The notes beneath the pieces were generated by a model. It searched no databases, was not told where the DNA came from, and worked only from the letters and a program-made list of their open reading frames with translations. The position numbers and the translations under genes were made by a program. Positions 1 through 4,709 of a DNA stretch of 5,815 nucleotides are shown here, piece by piece; position 1 is the first letter of the stretch; every line of letters starts with the position of its first letter. Source of the stretch: JBEINZ01 sp040377825 (lineage in GTDB: Bacteria; Pseudomonadota; Alphaproteobacteria; Rhizobiales; Ancalomicrobiaceae); assembly GCA_040377825.1 (NCBI GenBank), contig JBEINZ010000199.1, positions 1-5,815 of the forward strand, read 5' to 3'.

Positions 1-180
1 GCCCTTTTCCACGGCCCGCGCCTGCTCGTGCACTGGACCCAAGACGACCCCTCAAATTCTCGCGACGCCTCCCCCGCTTCGGCCTCGCAAGACCGCCGTG
101 GACAGCCTGGACGAGCTCCGCTCGCCCACACTGCCCACCGCAAAACAAAAACAGAAGCGGTCAATTCGTGTGCTACATAA
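1..180 (+). CDS. Possible C-terminal end of an upstream gene (partial)
   Basis: A frame open from the first base runs 59 codons to a TAA at 178-180. Its first 17 codons have strongly G/C third positions, as expected for a gene here, and begin ALFHGPRLLVHW. The remainder is rich in Ser, Ala, Pro, Arg and His and looks like a disordered tail. The start lies outside the window. The other two plus-strand frames are also open over much of this stretch, because it is GC-rich with few stops, so the choice of frame is uncertain. I do not recognise a family. It could equally be non-coding sequence at the head of the downstream module. Confidence 0.3.
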   Translation, partial: ALFHGPRLLVHWTQDDPSNSRDASPASASQDRRGQPGRAPLAHTAHRKTKTEAVNSCAT

Positions 181-207
181 AACGGACAACTTTACGTGCT
201 GGCTACA
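167..207. repeat. Related CGTG...GCTACA motifs flanking an imperfect inverted repeat, possible operator
   Basis: Two related motifs lie about three helical turns apart: CGTGTGCTACA at 167-177 and CGTGCTGGCTACA at 195-207. Between and overlapping them, ACATAAA (175-181) and TTTACGT (191-197) form a 7-bp inverted repeat with one mismatch and a 9-bp spacer. The stretch is more AT-rich than its surroundings and precedes the dense operon, so it could be a repressor site or promoter region. I could not place a convincing -35/-10 pair, and no repressor gene is visible nearby. Confidence 0.3.
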
Positions 208-230
208 CTGCTAGCCGACTGGCGCAACTC

Positions 231-326
231 GTGACCGTCATTGCGGCGCGCTTCGGCTTATCGCCCGACCTCGTGGCGGCTGGCATCCAGCTCGCGGCGG
301 TCGCGATTTTGGGGCGAGCGACATGA
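231..326 (+). CDS. Very short possible ORF, 31 residues, unknown
   Basis: A GTG at 231 opens a 31-codon frame ending in TGA at 324-326, overlapping the next ATG (323) in an ATGA junction like those used further down this operon. The translation begins MTVIAARFGLSPDLVAAGIQ, is hydrophobic to amphipathic and has mostly G/C third positions. The ribosome binding site is weak. The same frame stays open leftwards past 168, where another GTG occurs, so the true start may lie upstream or this may be the remnant of a longer gene. No family is recognised. The coupling junction is the main argument for it. Confidence 0.3.
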   Translation: MTVIAARFGLSPDLVAAGIQLAAVAILGRAT

Positions 327-517
327 CACGTTTCACACGCCATTCCTGAGGGCGCCCAAAGGAAATCGATGGCGCACTTCATGCGGGGCTAATCGCACTC
401 GCCGACGAATTGATTATTGCGGGCGTACCGGACGCGGCCGCATGGCGTGCCGCCGATGCGGCGATGGAAGCCGCCAAAGACCGGCTTTTGGCAGAGCTTT
501 GCGGAGGTGCGCCATGA
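323..517 (+). pseudogene. Small hypothetical gene interrupted by an in-frame TGA
   Basis: ATG at 323 follows a GGGGCGAG-type binding site (311-318) and starts MTRFTRHS, then meets TGA at 347-349. The same frame then continues without a stop to TGA at 515-517, giving a helical, Ala/Leu/Asp-rich sequence containing ALHAGLIALADELIIAGVPD and ending in AELCGGAP. Both outer junctions are ATGA overlaps, with the ORF before it and with the ATPase at 514, as expected for an intact coupled gene of 64 codons. Reading CGA for TGA would give the natural-looking HSRGRPKEIDG, and CGA to TGA is a CpG transition, so a nonsense mutation is the simplest explanation. After the stop there is no ATG before 464 (TTG at 410). 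Function unknown. Confidence 0.5.
503..507 (+). promoter_or_regulatory. Ribosome binding site that fixes the ATPase start
   Basis: GGAGG lies six bases before the ATG at 514. It settles the start of the ATPase gene, whose frame is otherwise open back to 241; the translation of 241-513 in that frame is Arg/Ser-rich and has the look of a shadow of other frames. Confidence 0.8.
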
Positions 518-1761
518 CGCCGGAACTAGCACCTTTAGTCGGTCGTGGGAAGGTTTACGCTACGCCGCGCCCAGACGACAGCGAGCCGCCCGAACCCGCC
601 GGCGCGGTATCGAGGGCGCGCGGTCGCATTGTTGACCTTAGCGAGGACACGGATTTTGTGCCGGCGGAGGAAGTCATCCGCGACACGATCCCGGCAACGG
701 GCGTCGGCTTCCTCGGGGGGCAATCTGGTGCCGGCAAGACGTTCGCCGCCATCGAACTCGCGTTCTGCCTCATGACAGGGGCGCACTTCGCGGGTCGTCT
801 TGTGGATCGGCCAGGAGGCGTGATTTACGTTGCGTTCGAAGGGGCGGGCACGATCGCCGGCCGCGTGAAGGCGCGGCGCGCGCTGTTGGCGGACCCCGGT
901 CGCTCGTTGCCGCTCCTGTTGGTCGAGGGGTTCGGCTCAGTTGCGCGGCCCGAAGATTTTGCAGCGCTTCGGGCCACGATTTCCGTTGCGGCTGCGACTA
1001 TTCAGGCGCGCTGGGGCGTGCCCGTGTCCGGCATCGTGGTCGATACAGTGGCGGCAAGCGGAATGATCCCTGAGGACAAGGAGAACGACCCCGGCGCCTG
1101 GACTCGTGTTTTTGACAACATGAACCCACTGTCCAGCAAATTAAAGGCGCCGATTATTCTAGTCCACCACTATGGGAAATCGGCAGATGCCGGGCTTCGC
1201 GGGTCTTCGAACGCGCGGGCTGGCGCCGACTTCGCACTGGCGTTGACCTGCGACCGAGACGAAATTACTGGAAACTCATCAAATCATTTCCTCGCCCTGA
1301 CGAAAAGTCGCACAGCACCAGAGGGCGGCATCGCCGCAATCGCCCTTGCGCCGGTCGAAATCGGCACGCGGCGCGACGGTACACCGGTCACGAGTCTTGT
1401 TCTGCGCTTTGACGCTAGTGCGCGGCTCGCGGCCCCGCCCAAACGGAAGCCGAGCGGGTCAGATCGCGCCTTCGCCGCTGCCTTTGACGAGGCGGTCATC
1501 GCCCCGGGGCAGCGGGTCCGCGTCCACGGCGAGGCCAGCGCGCCTGAGGTTACCGCCGTCCGAGTTGAGCGCGTCCGCGATGCATTCGCTAAGCGCTATG
1601 TCACGGCAACGAGCGATGAAAAGAAGCGCGCCGATACCGTCCGAAAGGGCTTCAAGTCAGCGCTGAGCAATGCAGTCAGCAGCCGGTCCTTGGCCGTCGG
1701 CGCGTGGGGCGGTGAGGAGTGGGTCTGGCGGATTGCGGGGCACGACGATGAGCGAAAGTGA
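514..1761 (+). CDS. RepA-like AAA ATPase (AAA_25 family), putative replicative helicase
   Basis: A 415-residue RecA-fold ATPase of the type that includes hexameric RepA replicative helicases (AAA_25). Walker A is GGQSGAGKT at residues 68-76, with K75/T76 contacting phosphate. A strand with acidic end, VIYVAFEG, lies at 103-110. Walker B is GIVVDT at 173-178 with D177. The segment LVHHYGKSADAGLRGSS at 216-232 matches the His-containing sensor/loop region typical of the family. The first 50 residues are Pro-rich and probably disordered. The last 110 or so residues are basic, end in GGEEWVWRI, and resemble the DNA-binding, winged-helix-like tails of phage ATPases of this group. The start at 514 has a GGAGG site six bases upstream and overlaps the preceding frame by 4 bp. 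Expected role: unwinding DNA to begin replication of the element. It shares an operon with a RuvC-like nuclease. The family is confident; the helicase activity is inferred. Confidence 0.88.
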   Translation: MTPELAPLVGRGKVYATPRPDDSEPPEPAGAVSRARGRIVDLSEDTDFVPAEEVIRDTIPATGVGFLGGQSGAGKTFAAIELAFCLMTGAHFAGRLVDRPGGVIYVAFEGAGTIAGRVKARRALLADPGRSLPLLLVEGFGSVARPEDFAALRATISVAAATIQARWGVPVSGIVVDTVAASGMIPEDKENDPGAWTRVFDNMNPLSSKLKAPIILVHHYGKSADAGLRGSSNARAGADFALALTCDRDEITGNSSNHFLALTKSRTAPEGGIAAIALAPVEIGTRRDGTPVTSLVLRFDASARLAAPPKRKPSGSDRAFAAAFDEAVIAPGQRVRVHGEASAPEVTAVRVERVRDAFAKRYVTATSDEKKRADTVRKGFKSALSNAVSSRSLAVGAWGGEEWVWRIAGHDDERK

Positions 1762-2002
1762 CCGGAAGTCCGGAAAAGTCTGGAAGAGTTCGGAAATTTC
1801 CGGAATTTTCCAAAGTTCCAAACCCCGTCCGGAGAAAGGGAAACAAGCGGCAGCGGGGCGGCATGGCGATAGCCTGCCCGCCTGTTTTTCCCCGGATGGA
1901 GGCGCCGGAAGGAATGGAAATTTCCCTATAGGCTTCCGTTCCGGCTTCCGCTTAAAAAATAGGCAGAATTCCGGATCTGCTTCAAAAAACGGCAATCTAT
2001 GA
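1748..2002 (+). CDS. Low-complexity 84-residue hypothetical protein overlying a repeat array
   Basis: ATG at 1748 lies inside the end of the ATPase gene (14-bp overlap), seven bases after GGGG (1737-1740), and the frame ends in an ATGA overlap with the next gene at 1999. These junctions are the best evidence that it is translated. The peptide begins MSESDRKSGKVWKSSEISG and is rich in Ser, Gly, Lys, Arg and Asn, with no domain, signal peptide or membrane segment; it is probably disordered. The DNA beneath it holds the GGAA/TTCC array described separately, so the frame may be open mainly because of the DNA element, or may serve to carry ribosomes on to the next gene. No family is recognised and no function assigned. 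Confidence 0.45.
   Translation: MSESDRKSGKVWKSSEISGIFQSSKPRPEKGKQAAAGRHGDSLPACFSPDGGAGRNGNFPIGFRSGFRLKNRQNSGSASKNGNL
1762..1819. repeat. Helically phased GGAA/TTCC array centred on a 12-bp palindrome
   Basis: GGAA boxes start at 1764, 1772, 1782, 1792 and 1802 (steps 8, 10, 10, 10), and TTCC boxes at 1798, 1808 and 1816 (steps 10, 8). The two sets mirror each other around the perfect palindrome CGGAAATTTCCG at 1791-1802. The repeating unit is roughly CCGGAAAAGT. A 10-bp step puts each box on the same face of the helix, which suggests cooperative protein binding, as in iteron-type origins or multi-site operators. The position directly after a replication ATPase gene fits an origin. Function is inferred. 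Confidence 0.6.
1828..1896. repeat. Large imperfect inverted repeat, potential hairpin
   Basis: TCCGG at 1828-1832 pairs with CCGGA at 1892-1896. Further inside, GGGAAACAAGCGG opposes CCGCCTGTTTTTCCCC imperfectly, with GGC-GATA-GCC at the tip near 1864-1873. Arms contain mismatches and bulges, so stability is uncertain. It sits between the two GGAA/TTCC clusters and may be part of the same structured element. Confidence 0.35.
1904..1945. repeat. Inverted repeat with 11-bp arms around a second GGAAATTTCC core
   Basis: GCCGGAAGGAA at 1904-1914 pairs with TTCCGTTCCGGC at 1934-1945, fully apart from one bulged G at 1938. The loop contains a second copy of GGAAATTTCC (1916-1925), whose centre is 124 bp from the first. 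It is followed by an AT-rich stretch (1951-1998), the arrangement of binding sites plus easily melted DNA seen in many replication origins. It could also act as an RNA hairpin ahead of the gene at 1999. Confidence 0.55.
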
Positions 2003-2328
2003 CTGAGGGCAAAATTCAACTGTTACGCCTGTACGAACGCCAGTCCGCTCGCGGCACGGTTTTTTTTGTCGGCAAGCTGAATGGCGTGCGTGTCGTGGTC
2101 CTGAAGGATACTGCCGCCGAGATTTCCGAGGGGACGGTCGCGGTATGGAATCTATTCGACCAACCAGACGAGCCGGAGCCAGCCGAGAAACAGGCGCGCC
2201 GCCGGTCGCGGACGTCCCGCCGGGCGCCAGCCTGGGCGAGCGACCCCGAGCGGCACCCTGACCGACCGCCAGAGATGCCGACATCCCCGCGCGCTCGCGG
2301 CTCAGAACACGAAAGGCTCAAATCATGA
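1999..2328 (+). CDS. Conserved-looking hypothetical protein, 109 residues
   Basis: ATG at 1999 overlaps the preceding stop (ATGA) and has no obvious Shine-Dalgarno site, so translation is probably coupled. Residues 1-50 look folded: IQLLRLYERQSARGTVFFVG, then a Val-rich strand (LNGVRVVVLKD), suggesting a small beta-rich domain of the kind found in short phage and plasmid proteins that begin with xLxLYERxSAKG. This resemblance is from memory and no function is attached to it. Residues 55-109 are Arg, Pro, Glu and Ser-rich and probably disordered. A run of eight T (2060-2067) falls as GTT TTT TTT, a slippery site. The -1 frame beyond it is open to 2261, so a second, shorter product is possible. 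The gene overlaps the RuvC-like gene by 4 bp. Confidence 0.6.
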   Translation: MTEGKIQLLRLYERQSARGTVFFVGKLNGVRVVVLKDTAAEISEGTVAVWNLFDQPDEPEPAEKQARRRSRTSRRAPAWASDPERHPDRPPEMPTSPRARGSEHERLKS

Positions 2329-2825
2329 ACACTATAGGAATAGATCCGGGCCTCGAGGGCGGTTTCGCAGTTCTCGACCCGCAAGGGGTGCTGCTGGCGG
2401 CAGGCGACATTCCCACCGCCGGGACCGGCTCGCAACGGCGTGTCGACGTCGCAAATCTCGCCATCGTGCTGCGAGGCTTCCTTCCGGCTCGCGCTGTGAT
2501 TGAGCATGTTTCGGCAATGCCTGGACAGGGCGTCGCGTCGACCTTTAGATTCGCAATGGCCACGGGCGCCATTGCGGGCGTCGCTGGCGCCCTCGGGCTT
2601 CCAGCAGTATGGGTACCAGCGTCAAAGTGGAAAAGGGCGTCAGGGCTCACCGCTGACAAGGAGAGATCGCGATTGCGTGCGATCGAGACATGGCCAGGGC
2701 AGGCCCGTTTGTTCGCTCGTAAGAGGGATCATGGTCGCGCCGAAGCGGCCCTCATCGCCAGATGGGGCATCGCAAGCACGGCCGCAACAACCCAAGCAAT
2801 GACGCTGAGGTGGCCGGATGACTGA
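2325..2825 (+). CDS. RuvC-like Holliday junction resolvase, phage type
   Basis: A 166-residue RNase H-fold nuclease of the RuvC superfamily, close to the length of cellular RuvC. The acidic metal-binding residues are recognisable: D7 in IGIDPGLEGG on the first strand, E60 in AVIEHV, and a final DHGRAEAAL segment with D135, H136 and E140. The GQGVASTFRFAMATGAIAG stretch (67-85) matches the substrate-binding helix region of the family, and PASKW (98-102) is also characteristic. Such enzymes cut four-way junctions, and phage versions also trim branched DNA before packaging. The start at 2325 has GAAAGG (2311-2316) eight bases upstream and overlaps the gene before it by 4 bp. The neighbouring ATPase suggests work on replication or recombination intermediates of the same element. 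There is no RuvA or RuvB partner, in contrast to the cellular ruv operon. The active site appears intact. Confidence 0.88.
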   Translation: MNTIGIDPGLEGGFAVLDPQGVLLAAGDIPTAGTGSQRRVDVANLAIVLRGFLPARAVIEHVSAMPGQGVASTFRFAMATGAIAGVAGALGLPAVWVPASKWKRASGLTADKERSRLRAIETWPGQARLFARKRDHGRAEAALIARWGIASTAATTQAMTLRWPDD

Positions 2826-3273
2826 CCACGACGAAGGCCGTTGTATCGAGCCCGAAACGGCGACGCCCCGAAAGGATACACGTTTTCAAAAGGGAAACCC
2901 TGGCCGCCCGAAGGGGGCTCGAAACCACGTCACGCGCATGCTCGAGGAGCTTTTCGAGGGCGACGCTAGCGAAATCGGTAAGGCCGCCATCCGGGCGGCG
3001 AAAGGTGGCGACGTGGCGGCAATGAGGATGATAGTCGACCGCCTCGCCCCGCCTCGTAAGATGCGTCACATTTCAATCGACCTGCCGAAAATCGAAACGG
3101 CGGCCGATCTGCTCACCGCACAAGGTCTCGTCGTCGAGGCCATGTCGAAAGGCGAGATAACGCCGGATGAGGCGACTGAAATCGGCAAGGTCTTGGAACA
3201 TATCGGGTCGGCGATCGAGCGGCGGGATCTTGAGGTTCGTATCGCGAAACTTGAAGCGAGAGAGGATTTTTGA
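2818..3273 (+). CDS. DUF5681 domain protein
   Basis: A 151-residue protein with the hallmark FQKGNPGRPKGARN at residues 23-36, which identifies DUF5681, a basic N-terminal domain common in prophages and mobile elements of alphaproteobacteria. A helical segment follows (RMLEELFEGDASEIGKAAIR, 40-59) and then the typical DVAAMRMIVDRLAPPRK (65-81). The C-terminal half is helical, with a probable coiled coil at about 115-148 (EATEIGKVLEHIG, ERRDLEVRIAKLE). The family is often seen near phage packaging genes and the KGNPGRPKG motif suggests DNA contact, but its biochemical role is not established. The start is supported by GAGG seven bases upstream; the gene overlaps RuvC by 8 bp. No large terminase follows here, which is odd if it has a packaging role. 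Confidence 0.82.
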   Translation: MTDHDEGRCIEPETATPRKDTRFQKGNPGRPKGARNHVTRMLEELFEGDASEIGKAAIRAAKGGDVAAMRMIVDRLAPPRKMRHISIDLPKIETAADLLTAQGLVVEAMSKGEITPDEATEIGKVLEHIGSAIERRDLEVRIAKLEAREDF

Positions 3274-3275
3274 TC

Positions 3276-3485
3276 ATGGCGAACCGGAATATTGCACGAA
3301 TAGAGAAGATCGAGGCAAATCGCTCGGCCCGTCGCGGCGGCGGGAGCTACCTCATCGAGCAGCAAGATGGAGAGAGTGAGGCCGCAGCGCTGGCGCGCGC
3401 GACACACAGTGCGTTTTATGTCGTCATCGCGCCCGCCGAGCCCGCGACCACTGCGGAATGGGTGCGTAATTATGGGGGGCGTTGA
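3276..3485 (+). CDS. Small hypothetical protein, 69 residues
   Basis: ATG at 3276 is preferred over TTG at 3270 because GAGAGGA (3260-3266) lies nine bases before it, a normal distance, but only three before the TTG. The gene follows the DUF5681 stop by two bases. The protein starts MANRNIARIEKIEANRSARR, a basic amphipathic helix, then a strand-like SYLIEQQDG, a helix (EAAALARAT) and AFYVVIAP. This pattern, a short coiled-coil N-terminus followed by a ligand-free beta-alpha unit, occurs in small phage proteins beside DUF5681 genes, but I attach no function. It ends one base into the next gene. Confidence 0.6.
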   Translation: MANRNIARIEKIEANRSARRGGGSYLIEQQDGESEAAALARATHSAFYVVIAPAEPATTAEWVRNYGGR

Positions 3486-3685
3486 TGCTCGTTACGGACC
3501 TATTTGCCGTTCTGTCGGCGGCGCCGCGCCCAACCCCGGATCAGAAAGCCGAGCTACTGGCGTTTTGCCGGGAGCGCGGCATTCCGGTTGCTAGCTATGC
3601 TCACCTGCCGGCCGAGGGGGAGGATAGTCTCGGCCGCATCGACCTCGTGATGATCGGCCTCACACGCGCCGGGTTGCAGCATTAA
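3485..3685 (+). CDS. Small hypothetical protein, 66 residues, last gene of the operon
   Basis: TGATG couples it to the preceding gene: the stop at 3483-3485 shares its A with the ATG at 3485. GGGGGG at 3474-3479 acts as binding site, five bases upstream. The product starts MLVTDLFAVLSAAPRPTPDQ, contains a helix with KAELLAFCRERGIPVASY, and has an acidic turn (AEGEDSLGRIDLV). It looks like a small soluble helical protein. No family is recognised. Its last 26 bases overlap the end of the oppositely directed gene at 3660-3857. Confidence 0.5.
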   Translation: MLVTDLFAVLSAAPRPTPDQKAELLAFCRERGIPVASYAHLPAEGEDSLGRIDLVMIGLTRAGLQH

Positions 3686-3857
3686 AGGCGAAGCAATCCT
3701 TGATGGACCGAACCGCATCGCGGCGTTCGACGTGTTCGAGACATGTCTCGCGCCAAAGCTCGGCATCGTGCAGCACGACAGCGGCACTGACTTCGCTCGG
3801 GAAGACCACTGCGACTAAGCCGCACACTGAACACCTTACCTCGCGGGCCGACGACAT
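3660..3857 (-). CDS. Small putative zinc-binding protein, 65 residues
   Basis: On the minus strand, AAGGGGA (complement of 3863-3869) lies five bases before an ATG, and the frame has good third-position G/C preference. The product starts MSSAREVRCSVCG and has C9-x2-C12 followed by C39-x2-H42, a spacing suited to one zinc ion, in a sequence that is otherwise regular (VAVVFPSEVSAAVVLHDAEL). It may be a small zinc-ribbon or zinc-finger protein, but the partner and role are unknown. It is convergent with the operon and overlaps its last gene by 26 bp, so transcription of the two could interfere. The alternative is that it is a shadow frame; the binding site and paired cysteines argue otherwise. 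Confidence 0.5.
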   Translation of the reverse strand: MSSAREVRCSVCGLVAVVFPSEVSAAVVLHDAELWRETCLEHVERRDAVRSIKDCFAFNAATRRV

Positions 3858-3977
3858 GTCGTTCCCCTTGTCCTGCTGATCTTTCCTAACACTGCACCGA
3901 AAGGTTCAATCCCTCAACCCGGCCGATGGCACTTGGGCGTACGCCGAAATTCTATCCCGTCCGCATCGATCCGGGGC

Positions 3978-4005
3978 TTGTGTAAAATCAAAACATCCGT
4001 ATAGT
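3978..4005 (+). promoter_or_regulatory. Sigma70-like promoter of the serine recombinase gene
   Basis: TTGTGT at 3978-3983 and TATAGT at 4000-4005 with a 16-bp spacer match the -35/-10 pattern, the -10 box at five of six positions. Transcription would start near 4012, about 20 bases before the ATG. It is AT-rich against a GC-rich background. Confidence 0.55.
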
Positions 4006-4014
4006 TTTTACACA
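3979..4014. repeat. 9-bp inverted repeat overlapping the promoter
   Basis: TGTGTAAAA at 3979-3987 and TTTTACACA at 4006-4014 are perfect reverse complements separated by 18 bp. The arms cover the -35 element and the far edge of the -10 element. It could be the operator for self-regulation by the recombinase, or one crossover subsite of a res-like site, since serine resolvases commonly bind next to their own gene. Which of these applies cannot be read from the sequence. Confidence 0.6.
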
Positions 4015-4034
4015 CGCCGAGCGGAGACCTCCCC

Positions 4035-4709
4035 ATGCGTCCCTTAATCGTTTATGCCCGAGTGTCGACCGCCCAACAGGGTCGGTCGGGGCTCCGCATC
4101 GAAGCGCAACGCGCGGCCCTTGTCCGGTTCGCCGAAGCCGAGGGCTTCGACATCGTTGCTGAGTTCGTCGAAATTGAAACAGGCAAGGGTTCGGACGCGC
4201 TCGATCGCCGACCAGAGTTGGCGAAGGCGCTGGCTAAAGCAAAATCGCTCCGGTGTCCGGTGGCTGTGGCGAAGCTCGATCGTTTGTCGCGAGACGTGAC
4301 TTTCATCTCTGGGCTCATGGCCCAACGCGTGCCGTTCATCGTCGCTGAACTCGGTGCCGACGCTGACCCGTTCATGGTGCACATTTACGCGGCCCTCGCC
4401 GAGAAAGAGCGCGCCATGATCTCAGCACGGACCCGGTCGGCGCTCGCCGCTGCCAAGGCGCGCGGCGTGAGGCTCGGCAACCCGGGCATCAGCGCGGCTC
4501 AATCTGTCGGCACGGCGATCGTGAAGGCAAAGGCTGACCAGTTCGCGGCGAATGTCCTTCCGGTCATCGCCGATATCGAGCGCTCGGGCGCAACCACGCT
4601 TCGCCAGATCGCCGAGGCTCTTAACGCTCGTGGAATCCCGACCGCGCGGGGCGGGATGTGGCACGCGAAGACGGTCGCCAACGTGAAGGACCAGGCCAAA
4701 GCGGCATGA
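4035..4709 (+). CDS. Serine recombinase (resolvase/invertase family), small form
   Basis: A 224-residue site-specific recombinase with the Rec domain at residues 3-140. The nucleophile is S11 in YARVSTAQQG. KLDRLSRD at 80-87 carries the active-site arginines R83 and R86, and AALAEKERAMISARTRSAL (119-137) is the start of the long E helix that binds DNA and the partner subunit. The C-terminal part contains TTLRQIAEALNARGIPTARG (192-211), a short helix-turn-helix-like module also seen in the Recombinase domain, so the protein is far shorter than large phage serine integrases. It breaks and rejoins DNA through a phosphoserine link; likely tasks are resolving dimers, inverting a segment or mobilising the element. 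GGAGA (4023-4027) lies seven bases before the ATG. It has its own promoter and is not joined to the operon. The catalytic residues appear intact. Confidence 0.9.
   Translation: MRPLIVYARVSTAQQGRSGLRIEAQRAALVRFAEAEGFDIVAEFVEIETGKGSDALDRRPELAKALAKAKSLRCPVAVAKLDRLSRDVTFISGLMAQRVPFIVAELGADADPFMVHIYAALAEKERAMISARTRSALAAAKARGVRLGNPGISAAQSVGTAIVKAKADQFAANVLPVIADIERSGATTLRQIAEALNARGIPTARGGMWHAKTVANVKDQAKAA

Noticed and set aside
241..513. N-terminal extension of the ATPase from a TTG at 241
   Set aside because: The translation is Arg/Ser/Cys-rich and unlike the family, a different frame in the same stretch looks coding, and GGAGG six bases before ATG 514 fixes the start.
1670..2002. Longer version of the low-complexity frame starting at 1670
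   Set aside because: That start lies well inside the ATPase gene; ATG 1748 with GGGG upstream gives the usual short overlap.
4044..4384. Long minus-strand frames opposite the recombinase
   Set aside because: They are shadows of a strongly conserved GC-rich coding sequence; no binding site and no recognisable domain.
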